This document shows, one piece after another, positions 29,719 to 39,833 of a stretch of DNA of 64,000 bases. The stretch's first letter is position 1, and each line of letters begins with the position of its first letter. This DNA comes from CAZXYS01 sp964645005. Its GTDB lineage: Bacteria; Bacteroidota; Ignavibacteria; Kapaibacteriales; UBA2268. The position numbers and the translations under genes are program-made. The stretch is taken from the NCBI GenBank assembly GCA_964645005.1, contig CAZXYS010000017.1, positions 1-64,000 of the forward strand, given 5' to 3'. The notes below the pieces were generated by a model. The model was not told the DNA's origin. It saw only the letters and a program-made list of their open reading frames with translations, and did no database searches.

Positions 29719-30975
29719 CTATGACTTCGCAAATAATTCAATTTCATTCAATGTTTTTTCAACATGATCTTCATTATTATAAATATGGAATGAAGCGCGT
29801 ACTGCATTCAGTCCGACTTCATTGACTACGCGTACGCGCATTCCCTTTCTCATCAAATGATTTGCCGTTTCAGTATGGTCTTTATTTTTCAATTTGAAGG
29901 AAATAATTGATGAGCGGTATTTTTCTTCCTCGGGGGAAATAATTTCCGTATTGGGTATATCTTTTAAGCCGGAATAGAATTTCTCGGATAGAGTTTTATT
30001 ATGTTTAATTATCTCTTTGATTCCCATAGAATTTATAAATCCAAGAGCCTCTTCCAGCCCTTCATATAGCGAATGATTAACTGTACCATACTCAAACTTC
30101 TGTGCGGATTTTTGGAATTTTATCTCTTTTTTCAAAATATCATATCCTGCGTCGGAATAGGCGCCGACGGTTGTTGGCTGCAATCTATCCAGTAAGTCTT
30201 CCTTTACCCGGAGCAAGCCGGTACGCTTAGGTCCCAGCAGCCATTTATGCCCGCTGAATGTATAGAAATCAACACTATCCATCGCCGGATTGACATGGAC
30301 ACTGCCCGCAGCCTGAGCGCCGTCCAGGGCAAATAAGATGTTATTCTTTCCGGCGAGCTTGCCAATCTCGCGGATAGGAAAGATCTGTCCGGTGGTGCAG
30401 GTAACATGGCTTATGAAGATCAACTTCGTCTTATCTGTGATTAGTTCTTTAATTTTTTGAACATTATTTAATGCATCCTGCCTGTCCGGCTCAAATGTCT
30501 TTAACGCTATCCCTATATTTTTAACTTTATTTAACAAAGGAATATGCAGGGCAGGGTGTTCATGGGTGGAAGTGATGATCTCATCACCTTCTTGCAAATC
30601 CAAACCATTTAAAATGACATTAATTCCTTCGGCAGCACAGCCGATGAGCGCAATCTCATTTTGCTTGACATTCCTGCCCAAAAATGCAGCGAATTTATCC
30701 TTGATCTCATTCCATTTGCCGAGATCATGCCCGGGCTTAGGGTATAACTGGTCTTCCCGCATCGAGCTTTCCACTTTGTCGAGGACAGGTTTGGGAACTG
30801 CGCCGATACCGGCGGTATTCAGGTAGATAAGGTCATTAGAAAAGGAAAAATCTGAGCTGACAAGAGTGTCCAAATTATCAGAACTGATGCCGGGATCAGA
30901 AAACGAAGAAATCCTCGTCAGGAAGAATCCGCCCGAAATCGTCGCCGCATTATTAAGGAAATTTCTGCGCTTCAT
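29719..30975 (-). CDS. Exported class V aminotransferase-fold PLP enzyme
   Basis: 418 residues. The start 'KRRNFLNNAATISGG' is a Tat-type signal (RRNFL). PLP-binding features of the cysteine desulfurase / isopenicillin-N epimerase family: 'STHEHPA' (aromatic/His stacking), 'DGAQAAG' (D218, Q221) and 'SGHKW' with Schiff-base K244. The active-site cysteine loop of desulfurases is not evident, so an epimerase or lyase role is more likely. Tat export of a folded cofactor enzyme would place it in the periplasm. Confidence 0.78.
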   Translation of the reverse strand: MKRRNFLNNAATISGGFFLTRISSFSDPGISSDNLDTLVSSDFSFSNDLIYLNTAGIGAVPKPVLDKVESSMREDQLYPKPGHDLGKWNEIKDKFAAFLGRNVKQNEIALIGCAAEGINVILNGLDLQEGDEIITSTHEHPALHIPLLNKVKNIGIALKTFEPDRQDALNNVQKIKELITDKTKLIFISHVTCTTGQIFPIREIGKLAGKNNILFALDGAQAAGSVHVNPAMDSVDFYTFSGHKWLLGPKRTGLLRVKEDLLDRLQPTTVGAYSDAGYDILKKEIKFQKSAQKFEYGTVNHSLYEGLEEALGFINSMGIKEIIKHNKTLSEKFYSGLKDIPNTEIISPEEEKYRSSIISFKLKNKDHTETANHLMRKGMRVRVVNEVGLNAVRASFHIYNNEDHVEKTLNEIELFAKS

Positions 30976-31016
30976 AATAATTATTTATTTATTAATATCA
31001 TATTTTCATTAAAATA

Positions 31017-32135
31017 ATGAATTTGGATAATCTTTCCTTATTTTTGATCAAGAAATTCAGGCTTAATTTTTATAGTATGAAAAACAGCTCGAAAATATTG
31101 CGTTCCATTAATAAAAAATTTCTGATCTATCAGGGCATTTCCCGACAGAACAGAAAGAAAATCGATATTAAAAATAAAAAGGCTCTTGTGCTGCAATTCG
31201 CGGGACTTGGGGATGCCGCTTTGCTGGCGCCGTTCATTAGAGGATTGAAAAATATCGGGATTAAGCCTGAACTTGCCGTGCCGGGAAGCTATGCCCAGTT
31301 CTGGGAATATTTTTTCCCAGATGATAAGATAATCCCCGTGGACATTTCTATTGGTTTTAATGGCTTTCTGAATGATCTTGCAGAGGCAAAACTATCCGGA
31401 GAATATGAAGCTGTTTTTGGGTGCAGTCTTACGCCGCTGTGCGCATATCTTGCTGGTTTTCCCTATTCGTCGAAAAAAGTCGGAATGCTGGTAAACGGCA
31501 GAAAGTATAAAGGTGCCCGAATAGCGTATAATAATTTTTATGATGCCGAGAAGAATGAGCATGTCCAAAACCGTTACCAGAGTCTATTTAGCAAAGTTTA
31601 TCCTGAAATTAAACCGAAAAAATTTTTTGATTCGAATAATAATTCCGAAAATTATATCGCTGTGCATCCCGGCGCTAAATGGAAGCCCAGACGCTGGCTG
31701 CAGGAATATTTTCTGAAGTTATTTGAAAAGATTGAAGATAAGCCGGTTAAGGTGCTTTTCGGAGGCATTATGGATGAAGAACTTTATAACTACTTTAATC
31801 ATAATAATTTGCCTTCAAATACAGAACTGGTCAAGACTGAATCATTGACAGAATTTATCGACAATATTGCTTATTGCTCATTATTCCTTGGCAATGACTC
31901 GGGACCGGCGCATATAGCCAATCTGATGAATAAAAAGACAGTTGTGCTCTGGGGACCCGGCAATTATGAGCGAGTGAGACCACTGGGTGATAATGTCGAT
32001 ATAATCATAAAGGAAATCGACTGCCGCCCATGCAAGCAGTACGTTCACCTAGAGCATTGCGAGCGGGGAGATAATATCTGCCTGAAAAGTATTTCTCCTG
32101 AGGAAGTGTATGAAGCCATCGCAAAGAAAGGATAA
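31017..32135 (+). CDS. Glycosyltransferase family 9 (heptosyltransferase-like)
   Basis: 372 residues. GT-B fold with the family-9 signatures 'LVLQFAGLGDAALLAPFI' (N-domain Gly-rich loop, about 58-75) and 'FLGNDSGPAHIANLMNKKTVVLWGPGN' (nucleotide-sugar loop, about 290-317). A late 'CRPCKQYVHLEHCERGDNICL' cysteine pattern is common in this family. Start uncertain: an in-frame ATG at 31080 would remove 21 residues. It is followed two bases later by a pyruvyltransferase-like gene, so both probably modify lipopolysaccharide or another surface glycan. Confidence 0.82.
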   Translation: MNLDNLSLFLIKKFRLNFYSMKNSSKILRSINKKFLIYQGISRQNRKKIDIKNKKALVLQFAGLGDAALLAPFIRGLKNIGIKPELAVPGSYAQFWEYFFPDDKIIPVDISIGFNGFLNDLAEAKLSGEYEAVFGCSLTPLCAYLAGFPYSSKKVGMLVNGRKYKGARIAYNNFYDAEKNEHVQNRYQSLFSKVYPEIKPKKFFDSNNNSENYIAVHPGAKWKPRRWLQEYFLKLFEKIEDKPVKVLFGGIMDEELYNYFNHNNLPSNTELVKTESLTEFIDNIAYCSLFLGNDSGPAHIANLMNKKTVVLWGPGNYERVRPLGDNVDIIIKEIDCRPCKQYVHLEHCERGDNICLKSISPEEVYEAIAKKG

Positions 32136-32137
32136 TC

Positions 32138-33286
32138 ATGCTAAAGATTTTTAAAAAGAATAAAATGGAAGTTGTCAGCCCTGAAAATTGCAGGGTAAAT
32201 CAGCCAATTCCCCGGGAAACGATAGTTATACATCATTACTGTCCGCATACATACAATGCAGGGGATCATTTTGTAATACATTCGATCAGAAACAGCCTGA
32301 AGCAGCGGATACCAAATGCCATTTTCATACCCAAGCCGTGCGCTATTAACCGCGGCTGGGGCAAACCGGCAAGACTCACTGGGAAAAACATAACTTATAG
32401 CTCGAAGTACGCAGACGCGGTTATTATCGGTGGTTCGGATCAATATAACGGCTGGTCTTTGCGGATAAGGCAGGATGAAATTCCCCATCTGGCGCCGCCA
32501 TTTTATCTGATCGGGCTCGGCATTTCTTCGAAAGGGCTGCATAAAGAACCGAATATACCGAAGAATGAGTATCTCGAGGATATTAGAGTTACTAATGATC
32601 ATGCTGCGATGTCTTCTGTTCGTGATAAACGGACGTATAAATTTCTGGAAGAGAATGGCGTGAAAAAGCATATCATTACCGGATGTCCGGCTGCTTATCT
32701 ATTTAACCGGGGATTTGAGCTGAAAAAAAATGGTCCAGTGCTGCTGACTTTCCCATTTCCTGTCATTAGAGGTTCGAATTCTGATGTTTACAATGAGATA
32801 ACCGAGTTAATAAAACAATTACTCTCGTATTTTAAGGGATTGGGTATCGAGACGGTAATCGCCTGTCATGACGACCGGGACGTTGCCCCCGCGCAGGAGC
32901 TTTTCCCTGAGGAGAGGTTGTTTTTCTCTAATTATGCGAGCGGCTATTACCCCCTTTATGAGAGCGCTTCTATGGTTATCGGTACGCGGCTTCATGCGAC
33001 AATACTTGCAGGCGGTATGGGTAAACCGTTTATAAATGTAAATCTCGATTCCCGCGGGCTCGGCTTTTCGGAGACATTTGGACTGGAAGGTTGGAATGTA
33101 AATCTCGAAGGCGATAATGTATGGAATGATATAAAGGAACGAATAGAGGCTATTCAAGCGGGTGAGCTGTCGGCATTCGAGAAGTTTTATAAGACGAAAG
33201 AACATTACAGAGCAGTCTACGAGAAGTTCATGGACGATTGCGCCGAAGATATTTTGAAAAATCCGAAGCAAAATTCAGAGAAATAG
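32138..33286 (+). CDS. Polysaccharide pyruvyltransferase-family protein
   Basis: 382 residues. 'YNAGDHFVIHSIRNSLK' (N-domain), 'YADAVIIGGSDQYNG' and 'SASMVIGTRLHATILAGGMGKPFINVN' (the conserved 'GxRxH' with nearby Gly-rich loop) match the PS_pyruv_trans family, which adds ketal pyruvate from PEP to sugars or acts in related glycan chemistry. It starts two bases after the glycosyltransferase 9 stop, giving a two-gene unit. Confidence 0.8.
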   Translation: MLKIFKKNKMEVVSPENCRVNQPIPRETIVIHHYCPHTYNAGDHFVIHSIRNSLKQRIPNAIFIPKPCAINRGWGKPARLTGKNITYSSKYADAVIIGGSDQYNGWSLRIRQDEIPHLAPPFYLIGLGISSKGLHKEPNIPKNEYLEDIRVTNDHAAMSSVRDKRTYKFLEENGVKKHIITGCPAAYLFNRGFELKKNGPVLLTFPFPVIRGSNSDVYNEITELIKQLLSYFKGLGIETVIACHDDRDVAPAQELFPEERLFFSNYASGYYPLYESASMVIGTRLHATILAGGMGKPFINVNLDSRGLGFSETFGLEGWNVNLEGDNVWNDIKERIEAIQAGELSAFEKFYKTKEHYRAVYEKFMDDCAEDILKNPKQNSEK

Positions 33287-33298
33287 CCGGAATAATTT

Positions 33299-35407
33299 TT
33301 ATTTGATTGAAACTATCAACCACAATAAAAGGATTATCAATCCCACAATAATCCAGCTTCCGCCGAAGCCGAGCCAGTCCATTTTTTGGGGCTTCATGAT
33401 TTCCCAGTTGGAATTGGGGAATAGCTTGTCTTTATCGAACTTACCGGGATTTTCGTAGGAATCCAGCAGGGCGAGCCGTTCTTCTTCCGGCGATTCTTTT
33501 ATTGGTGTATGCATCTTGGCGAAAAATCTGTTTAGTCTTGATTTTTCCAACGGTTTTGTAAGGTAAGATACCAGGAATAAGAGTATGAACGGTAAAATTG
33601 CATCGAAAATGAATCTTGTCGTTACCAGTCCAGCCTTCGAATAATTTGAGAAATCCATACCTGCAAGATCGAGCAGCCATATCTCGGCGTGGAAGCGCCC
33701 CAGCCCAACCTTTTTTGACGATGCCGGGTTTGAAGGATCGACTTCCGCCACGCTTTCAAAATATATTCCTACGGATTTGATCTCTTTATCTTTGGTGATT
33801 ATCTGTCCGGGGCGGTCTGCCCTGCCTTCTTTTACATCTTCTTTCAGGGCTTGCGTTTCGTAGGTGACGTTTTTTTCTGTTGTTTGCTTCAGGAAGTAGT
33901 CATTGTATTTGACAGAATCAAGTGTCTGGAATATATTGGGAATGACAGCGTAGATCAATAAGCAGATAGCGGCCTGTATTATCACTGCTGATTTTGTCAG
34001 CCGCCGCCAGATGAATCCCAGCCATATCGGCGCGCCGAAAATAGCCGGTATCGAAATGATATATTTGAATAATTCGAGCAGATTATCTACAAACAAAGCT
34101 ACCGCTATACCGCCCAGCAGTGTTATACCAATGGCTGTCCTGCCTGCAAATAAGTAATGTGATTCGGTTTTATCCGGCAGCAGCGGCTTGTAGAGATTCC
34201 TTACGAAAAGCGCCGAATAAGATACTGCGCTGGCGTCGAGTGTGGACATATTCGCCGCTAATATCCCGACCAGCATCAGACCGATAGCGCCGGGGATAAG
34301 CAAGTCCCGCGACATAAAACCCCAGATCAGGTCGGGATCATGCAACTGCCCTGCATACAGCGCTATCGCCAGCAGCCCGGCTAACATCCAGAATATCATT
34401 ATTATCCGCTTGGCGAACATGCCGCCGATCATACCTATTCGCGCTGTCATTTCGTTTTTCGCCGAGCCGGCGGTCTGCATTCCCGAAACAACTGCTATGA
34501 TCGATACGAGATTTGCCAGAGCCATTGCTGCTATCGTGTGCCAGGCGTATTCGCTCAGCACGTCAGAGCCAAATAGTTGAAATTTAAAGTCGGGGACAAC
34601 TTCGTGCAATCCTGAAAAGCCGCCGACCTTTGCCAGCGCTACAGGTATTAATATTGCAGAAAATATAATAATCAGTATGCCTTGTATTGCGTCCGAAATT
34701 GCGGCGGCGCGAAATCCGCCGAGGATAGTATATATCGCCACCACAGCGGCATATACCAGATAAAAATGCAGCGGCTTCACATAAGAGACAAATGATTTTA
34801 GCTTTCCTTTTTTATTTTTTTCGTAGAGAATGTCGTAGCGGTGCTGCTCTTTTTCGGTCAAGCCTTCGTCAAGCTGGGATTTCAGGGATTGGAATTCGCG
34901 GAATTGTTCTATGCTCTGTCGTTCTTGCGGGGAGCATTTTTCGATTGGTTTGGGTGTCATAGCCATAGTGGTCTTCGCGGCAACGAGATAGCCCACACCG
35001 CCGCCAATTATCGACAGCAAAAGAATAAACACAGCATAAGAAGCGCCGAGGAACTTGCTGTTGAATCGTTCCGTGAAGAAATCGCCTATGGTTGTCAAGC
35101 GTACCCGCCTGAAGAACAGGGTGGTAAACCAGTAAAACGGCGTTATGAACAAGACTAGGAACTGTATCCACATGCCGCCGACACCCATGCGGTAGGTCTC
35201 GCGGGCGACAGCCACCGCCTGATCGGCATTTGTCGAATTGCCGAAATTCAGGAAGAACTGGTAGAATTTGCCTAATTTCCGACCGGCGAGGAAGAAGTCT
35301 TCGGTGTTTTTCGTTCTGTCGGCGACTCGCTTTCCAAGCCAGATAATTGCCAAAATGTAGATGATGACAATCGCGAAATCCAATATGTGCAGTCCCCAGA
35401 TATACAT
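33299..35407 (-). CDS. Sodium:solute symporter family transporter
   Basis: 702 residues with about 13-14 hydrophobic spans. The N-terminus 'IWLGKRVADRTKNTEDFFLAGRKLG' is the classic SSS family entry, and 'SAKNEMTARIGMIGGMFAKR' lies in the core. Two charged hydrophilic insertions (about residues 155-212 and 495-575) make it longer than typical SSS members (~500-550). The substrate is unknown. It converges with the pyruvyltransferase gene (12-base gap). Confidence 0.85.
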   Translation of the reverse strand: MYIWGLHILDFAIVIIYILAIIWLGKRVADRTKNTEDFFLAGRKLGKFYQFFLNFGNSTNADQAVAVARETYRMGVGGMWIQFLVLFITPFYWFTTLFFRRVRLTTIGDFFTERFNSKFLGASYAVFILLLSIIGGGVGYLVAAKTTMAMTPKPIEKCSPQERQSIEQFREFQSLKSQLDEGLTEKEQHRYDILYEKNKKGKLKSFVSYVKPLHFYLVYAAVVAIYTILGGFRAAAISDAIQGILIIIFSAILIPVALAKVGGFSGLHEVVPDFKFQLFGSDVLSEYAWHTIAAMALANLVSIIAVVSGMQTAGSAKNEMTARIGMIGGMFAKRIIMIFWMLAGLLAIALYAGQLHDPDLIWGFMSRDLLIPGAIGLMLVGILAANMSTLDASAVSYSALFVRNLYKPLLPDKTESHYLFAGRTAIGITLLGGIAVALFVDNLLELFKYIISIPAIFGAPIWLGFIWRRLTKSAVIIQAAICLLIYAVIPNIFQTLDSVKYNDYFLKQTTEKNVTYETQALKEDVKEGRADRPGQIITKDKEIKSVGIYFESVAEVDPSNPASSKKVGLGRFHAEIWLLDLAGMDFSNYSKAGLVTTRFIFDAILPFILLFLVSYLTKPLEKSRLNRFFAKMHTPIKESPEEERLALLDSYENPGKFDKDKLFPNSNWEIMKPQKMDWLGFGGSWIIVGLIILLLWLIVSIK

Positions 35408-35483
35408 TAAATCTAAAACAATGTTAATTTACAATATATCAATAAATATTTTGAATTCCAGCCAATCGACCACCTTGTATTTT

Positions 35484-35631
35484 GAGGCTGACTCAAAAGT
35501 TGTTTTTGTCTATCCTCCGACTCCGCGCAGTGCGAACCATAAACCATGTATTTTATTATATAATATATACTTACATATTTCATCAGTAGTTTTTCTAATA
35601 TATTTTCAACACTTTTGAGATGTCCTGCCTC
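35484..35631. repeat. MITE-like element or IS end next to the IS1 relic
   Basis: GAGGCTGACTCAAAAGT at the left pairs imperfectly with an inverted GAGGCAGGACATCTCAAAAGTG at the right. The interior is AT-rich and non-coding. Part may be the terminal region of the adjacent IS1-family element. Confidence 0.4.
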
Positions 35632-35671
35632 TCTTTATTTTATACAAAACTTTATTGATAGCTTGGTATTG

Positions 35672-36155
35672 CTAACTAATAATAGATAAAATGCCATTTC
35701 TTTTCGCCATTAATAATATTACAGAATAAAGTAACAACGTTATGCTTCTGGAATAGCATTTGGTTCGCCTGTGCAATCTAGCTAAAAAGTTTATCATTAC
35801 CCATTATATCCTTCCACATTATATCCTTCCACATTATATGTCTCTTTTTTTGATTGGATATGTATATTACCTGGTAAAAATTCTTTATAAGCTTTCCAAT
35901 AGTCTGTCATTACCAATTCTACCTTACAGATGCATTGCTTACTTTAAGTAATCTACCGATAGCTCTAAAACCAAGTCCTTCTAGATATAAGATTATAGCT
36001 AATCTTTTAATATTATCCGGTTTAGCCGTTGATTTTAATTTGACAGTGTAGTTATAATTGCAAAATTTGCATTTGCAGCGTTGTCTGTCATTTACAAAAC
36101 CATTTTTTACCTTTTCATTGCTATTACATTTTATACAATTAAAGTTTACCTCTTC
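35672..36155 (-). pseudogene. Decayed IS1-family transposase
   Basis: Read on the minus strand from about 36155. A zinc ribbon (C-IKC and CKC-KFC pairs) followed by 'KRLAIILYLEGLGFRAIGRLLKVSNASV' is the InsA-type DNA-binding start. An in-frame stop and a deletion follow. Another frame then gives 'TDYWKAYKEFLPGNIHIQSKKETY', the DDE-region signature of IS1 transposases. A 15-base tandem duplication follows ('NVEGY' encoded twice, plus a third partial), and a further frameshift leads to 'FLARLHRRTKCYSRSIT'. The element is clearly inactive. The rest of the 35408-36375 gap is AT-rich with no gene. Confidence 0.8.
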
Positions 36156-36375
36156 TTATATTTGCAATATTATTTTTTCAAATACAAGAATTCTATATAA
36201 TTAGTAATGCCCCTTTTTCTTATTTTAATGTTACAAGCTATCCATAAATTAATAATAATTTTCTTATTTCCAAACCTTGATTAATTAATTATTGTTAATA
36301 ATTGATTTTTTCCAATATTATTTTTCTACTTTGTTAATGTCTTAATATTTTTTAATATTCCAAATTTATATGTGA

Positions 36376-37497
36376 CTATTCAAAAAATTCCGCTGCCATC
36401 TCCGCAATTTCTATGCAGCAGGTCAATCCGGGTGATTCGATTCCTATCATATTTATCAGCCCGGGGAAGCCCTTGCCTGATTCTTCACTGATTATGAAAT
36501 CCCGGAATTGCCCGCCTTCTTTCTGCAATTTTGGGCGTATTCCCGATTGGCCGGGATAAATATCCTCCGGTTCAAGCTCCCTGACATAGCGGGAAGCCGC
36601 CGTATGGAATTTATCGTGCAGCTCTTCGGGAACAGAGTAATCCTGCATACGTTCATCCAGATAATGGACATCAGGACCCAATTTCAGCGAACCATCCAAT
36701 TCTTTAGTGATGTGGATGCCGAGGCTGCGAATATTTTTCTCCGGTACCGGGTAAATCAGGTGGTTAGCAAGATATTTCTTCGAATGTGCTATCCTGAAAT
36801 AATGCCCGCGGACAAAATTTATTCTGTAATTGTATTTATCAATGTCAATTCCGGCTTTTTCGGCTATAAGATCGGCATCCAGCCCCGCAGCATTCACCAC
36901 TCGTTGAACATTTACAGAAAAATTTTCACTATCAGGATCGGCAATCTCAACTTCCCAGCTATTACCAATATGCTGAAGGGATTTTACCTCATGCTTCCAG
37001 GCAAAATCGCAACCATTCTCTATAGCTGATTGTTCAAAGCTCTGCATTAAGCTGTGGGAATCAACTATGCCAGTGGCGGGTGACCACAGAGCGCCCGCAG
37101 CTTTTATATAGGGTTCTTCTTTATTAATTTGCGAGGCGGTGATTTCAGTTATCCCTTCCGCACCATTACTCTTAGCCTGTCTGTATATCCGCTCCAAATC
37201 AATTAATTCCGTATTATTAACAGCTGCAATGTATTTACCGATTCTGTTGTGCGGGACATTTCTTTTTTTGCACCATTCATAAAGTCTTCTATTCCCGGGC
37301 ACACACAATTTTGCTTTTAAAGAATCTGAGGGATAATATATTCCGGCGTGTATAACTTCGCTGTTACGGGAACTCGTTTCCTGACCGAAAGAAGAATGTT
37401 TCTCCGTCAAAACAGTGTTCATCCCCAATGATGATAACTTCCAAGCAGTTGAAAGTCCAATTACCCCGCCCCCAATTATCAATACATCATAATCCAT
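36376..37497 (-). CDS. lhgO: L-2-hydroxyglutarate oxidase-like FAD enzyme
   Basis: 373 residues, DAO-superfamily flavoprotein. The N-terminal Rossmann motif 'VLIIGGGVIGLSTAWKLSSLG' is followed by 'SSRNSEVIHAGIYYPSDSLKAKLCVPGNRRLYEWC', the block that marks the L2HGDH/LhgO family. 'NAAGLDADLIA' supplies the second FAD contact. 'GIRPKLQ' and the C-terminal 'GIESPGLTCCIEIAEMAAE' complete the fold. It oxidises L-2-hydroxyglutarate (or a related 2-hydroxy acid) to the keto acid and passes electrons to quinone. Single gene. Confidence 0.8.
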   Translation of the reverse strand: MDYDVLIIGGGVIGLSTAWKLSSLGMNTVLTEKHSSFGQETSSRNSEVIHAGIYYPSDSLKAKLCVPGNRRLYEWCKKRNVPHNRIGKYIAAVNNTELIDLERIYRQAKSNGAEGITEITASQINKEEPYIKAAGALWSPATGIVDSHSLMQSFEQSAIENGCDFAWKHEVKSLQHIGNSWEVEIADPDSENFSVNVQRVVNAAGLDADLIAEKAGIDIDKYNYRINFVRGHYFRIAHSKKYLANHLIYPVPEKNIRSLGIHITKELDGSLKLGPDVHYLDERMQDYSVPEELHDKFHTAASRYVRELEPEDIYPGQSGIRPKLQKEGGQFRDFIISEESGKGFPGLINMIGIESPGLTCCIEIAEMAAEFFE

Positions 37498-37641
37498 TAC
37501 TCTACCTGATTAAAAATTCGATTTTATCTTCAAAATTAAAGAATTTAATTTTATATAAAAACTAAAACGGATAGATAGCAATTATAGGATTGCAATCGAT
37601 AAGTTTGTAGATATATATGTGGTTATATTCAATATTATCAA

Positions 37642-39591
37642 TTATTTACTGCCGTTGACCAGCTTTTCGTACTCTTCAATATATCTTTCTATTGCATTGA
37701 ACATACCCTTTGCTATATTGTTCTGCCCTGCATCGGAGATCAGGTAGCGCTCGTCATTCTTGTTGGAAAGAAACCCTGCCTCGAACAGAACATTGGGCAT
37801 TGAGGCTCCGACTAAAACATAGAATCCAGCTTGATTCACCCCCCTATTTTTCAGAGGAGTAGTTTTATCAACCTCTTCCTGCAGGATGCGGGCGAACTTC
37901 TCGCTTAGCTTTACGAAAGCACTTTGAGCCATTGCAGCAAGGATGAGTTCTTCTTCGGTAAGTTTTTTGTATTTGGATTTATCTTCTTCCAGCCGGATAA
38001 CGGAGTTTTCCTTTTCGGCAACGCGAACGGCATCTTCATTCCTGCCGGGACGTAGTATGTAAGTCTCGAAACCATTGGAGGGCCAGGGTTTGTTAGGCAT
38101 GGAATTCAGATGAATACTTATGAATAACTTGCCGTTGTTTTCATTTGCTATTTTACCGCGGCGATACAGCTCAATGAAAGTGTCGTCGTTCCTTGTCATT
38201 ACAACTTTTGTCCGAGGCATGAATCTATTAATCAGAGTTTTAACTTTTTGAGCTATGGACAGCGCAAGGTCCTTTTCGTGATAGCCCCGTATACTGACAG
38301 CACCGGGATCCTTACCCCCATGACCCGGATCGAGAACGATAACATCCAGCTTCCACTTATCTTTATCAATTTTAATATCACTTAGATCAACAGGTGAATC
38401 TGCAGTATCGTGATCAATTGATTTTTTTTCTTCGGCAGGCGGCGGGGTTTTCAGCTTAGTCCCGTCGTGGTAAACATAGTAAATAAGCTCGGCTGGACCA
38501 TTTCTCTCACAATTTAGCCTGGTCACATTGCCCCTGAGATCAATTTTATATAATATGAAATTTCTGATTATCTCCAGATGGACACTATCAAAAGGAAACA
38601 CCCTCTCAATTTTAGAATAATCCGTAATTCCATTAATTACATCCGGTAAGCGAAGTATTAATTGTCCTTCCTTTATTTCAGGTTTGTGATATTCGACAAT
38701 AATGTCGTCGGCTTTAAGGTGAATTTCGGTAAGGGAATCTTTTGCTTGTGCATATATTTCAATGATTTTTGTCATATTTGCCGCAGGGGAAAAATTAGCC
38801 CCTGCAAGAAGATTTTGACTGTGGGAACTATTTACTTTTTCATCAACAGAAAAATCAGGCAGATGAAATATACTGCCGGATGTTTTTGAAGTGTCTTCAA
38901 CATCATACTTACGACGATAATTCTTTAATTCTTCCCTTTTTAATTTTTTAGGTATTCTGTAATGGTACTCGTAATCCTGACTGTCTTTTTGTTTTATGTA
39001 TTTATTTATTATAGGCTTAGAGTTCGAGTCAAGATTTGTTATATCATCATTTTCGTTAGATTCATTAGCATCATTTTTCTTTTTTTGATCTAAGTCATTT
39101 TCAATTTTCCGTAGTGATTCCTTTGATAAATTTGGGAAAATAGCTTTATATTTACTCTTATATTTTGAACTTTTTATGAAGATACTTTGTCTTGAAAAGC
39201 TTATATCATTGTCGCTGACTTCAGCTAATGAGATGAGATAATCGGGATATGGCAGATAAACTTTGTTGCCAACGAGAATCGCGGGGGAATTCATTTTTGA
39301 TATCCTGACGTTTTCATATTTTTCGTATAGCAGGTAATATGAATCCGGGGTGCATTTTATCCTTTTAAATCCACTTATGATCTCACCCTTGTTGACATAG
39401 AATTTATTATTCGGGAATATAAAATTAGCTGCATTTTCAGGGTCTATATACTCTTTGCCCCCAAAATCCCTTGTCGTTAATGTGCCAACTTGTTGATCAT
39501 CAATATAAACAGCATAGTTACCCGCTATTAACCGGATCGCAGAGAAAAGTATAATAAAGATTATAATTTTTATGAATTTGGTCTTGTTCAT
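37642..39591 (-). CDS. N-acetylmuramoyl-L-alanine amidase (Amidase_3) with large N-terminal extension
   Basis: 649 residues with signal peptide. Residues ~430-640 are an Amidase_3 domain: 'LDPGHGGKDPGA' (first zinc His), 'YHEKDLALSIA' (zinc Glu), 'FISIHLNSM' (second zinc His) and 'VLFEAGFLSNKNDE' (catalytic Glu). The N-terminal part has beta-rich copper-amine-oxidase-like or AMIN-like segments and a Lys/Asp/Asn-rich linker at about 165-225. It cleaves the amide bond between MurNAc and the stem peptide during cell separation. The extension probably localises the enzyme. Confidence 0.87.
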   Translation of the reverse strand: MNKTKFIKIIIFIILFSAIRLIAGNYAVYIDDQQVGTLTTRDFGGKEYIDPENAANFIFPNNKFYVNKGEIISGFKRIKCTPDSYYLLYEKYENVRISKMNSPAILVGNKVYLPYPDYLISLAEVSDNDISFSRQSIFIKSSKYKSKYKAIFPNLSKESLRKIENDLDQKKKNDANESNENDDITNLDSNSKPIINKYIKQKDSQDYEYHYRIPKKLKREELKNYRRKYDVEDTSKTSGSIFHLPDFSVDEKVNSSHSQNLLAGANFSPAANMTKIIEIYAQAKDSLTEIHLKADDIIVEYHKPEIKEGQLILRLPDVINGITDYSKIERVFPFDSVHLEIIRNFILYKIDLRGNVTRLNCERNGPAELIYYVYHDGTKLKTPPPAEEKKSIDHDTADSPVDLSDIKIDKDKWKLDVIVLDPGHGGKDPGAVSIRGYHEKDLALSIAQKVKTLINRFMPRTKVVMTRNDDTFIELYRRGKIANENNGKLFISIHLNSMPNKPWPSNGFETYILRPGRNEDAVRVAEKENSVIRLEEDKSKYKKLTEEELILAAMAQSAFVKLSEKFARILQEEVDKTTPLKNRGVNQAGFYVLVGASMPNVLFEAGFLSNKNDERYLISDAGQNNIAKGMFNAIERYIEEYEKLVNGSK

Positions 39592-39833
39592 CAGTTGCTG
39601 ATAATGTCAAATATCTTTTAAAAATGTTCCGTTTTTTCCGCTACAAAATCAATAAATTTCGATTAAAATTCAAATTATAAAATAAAATTCTTCAATTTCC
39701 GGAACTAAACTATATTATATTAAAATACAATTAAAAACAAGATCGAGCGGAACCAAAGTATGAAATTAAAATTAAAAATACAATCTTCGATTCCGCTCAA
39801 TCTCAAATTTTTGTTAGTGTGTGCTTTGTGTAA

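Noticed and set aside
36376..37497. Glycerol-3-phosphate dehydrogenase or glycine oxidase
   Set aside because: The 'HAGIYYPSDSLKAKLCVPG' block is specific to the L-2-hydroxyglutarate oxidase group.
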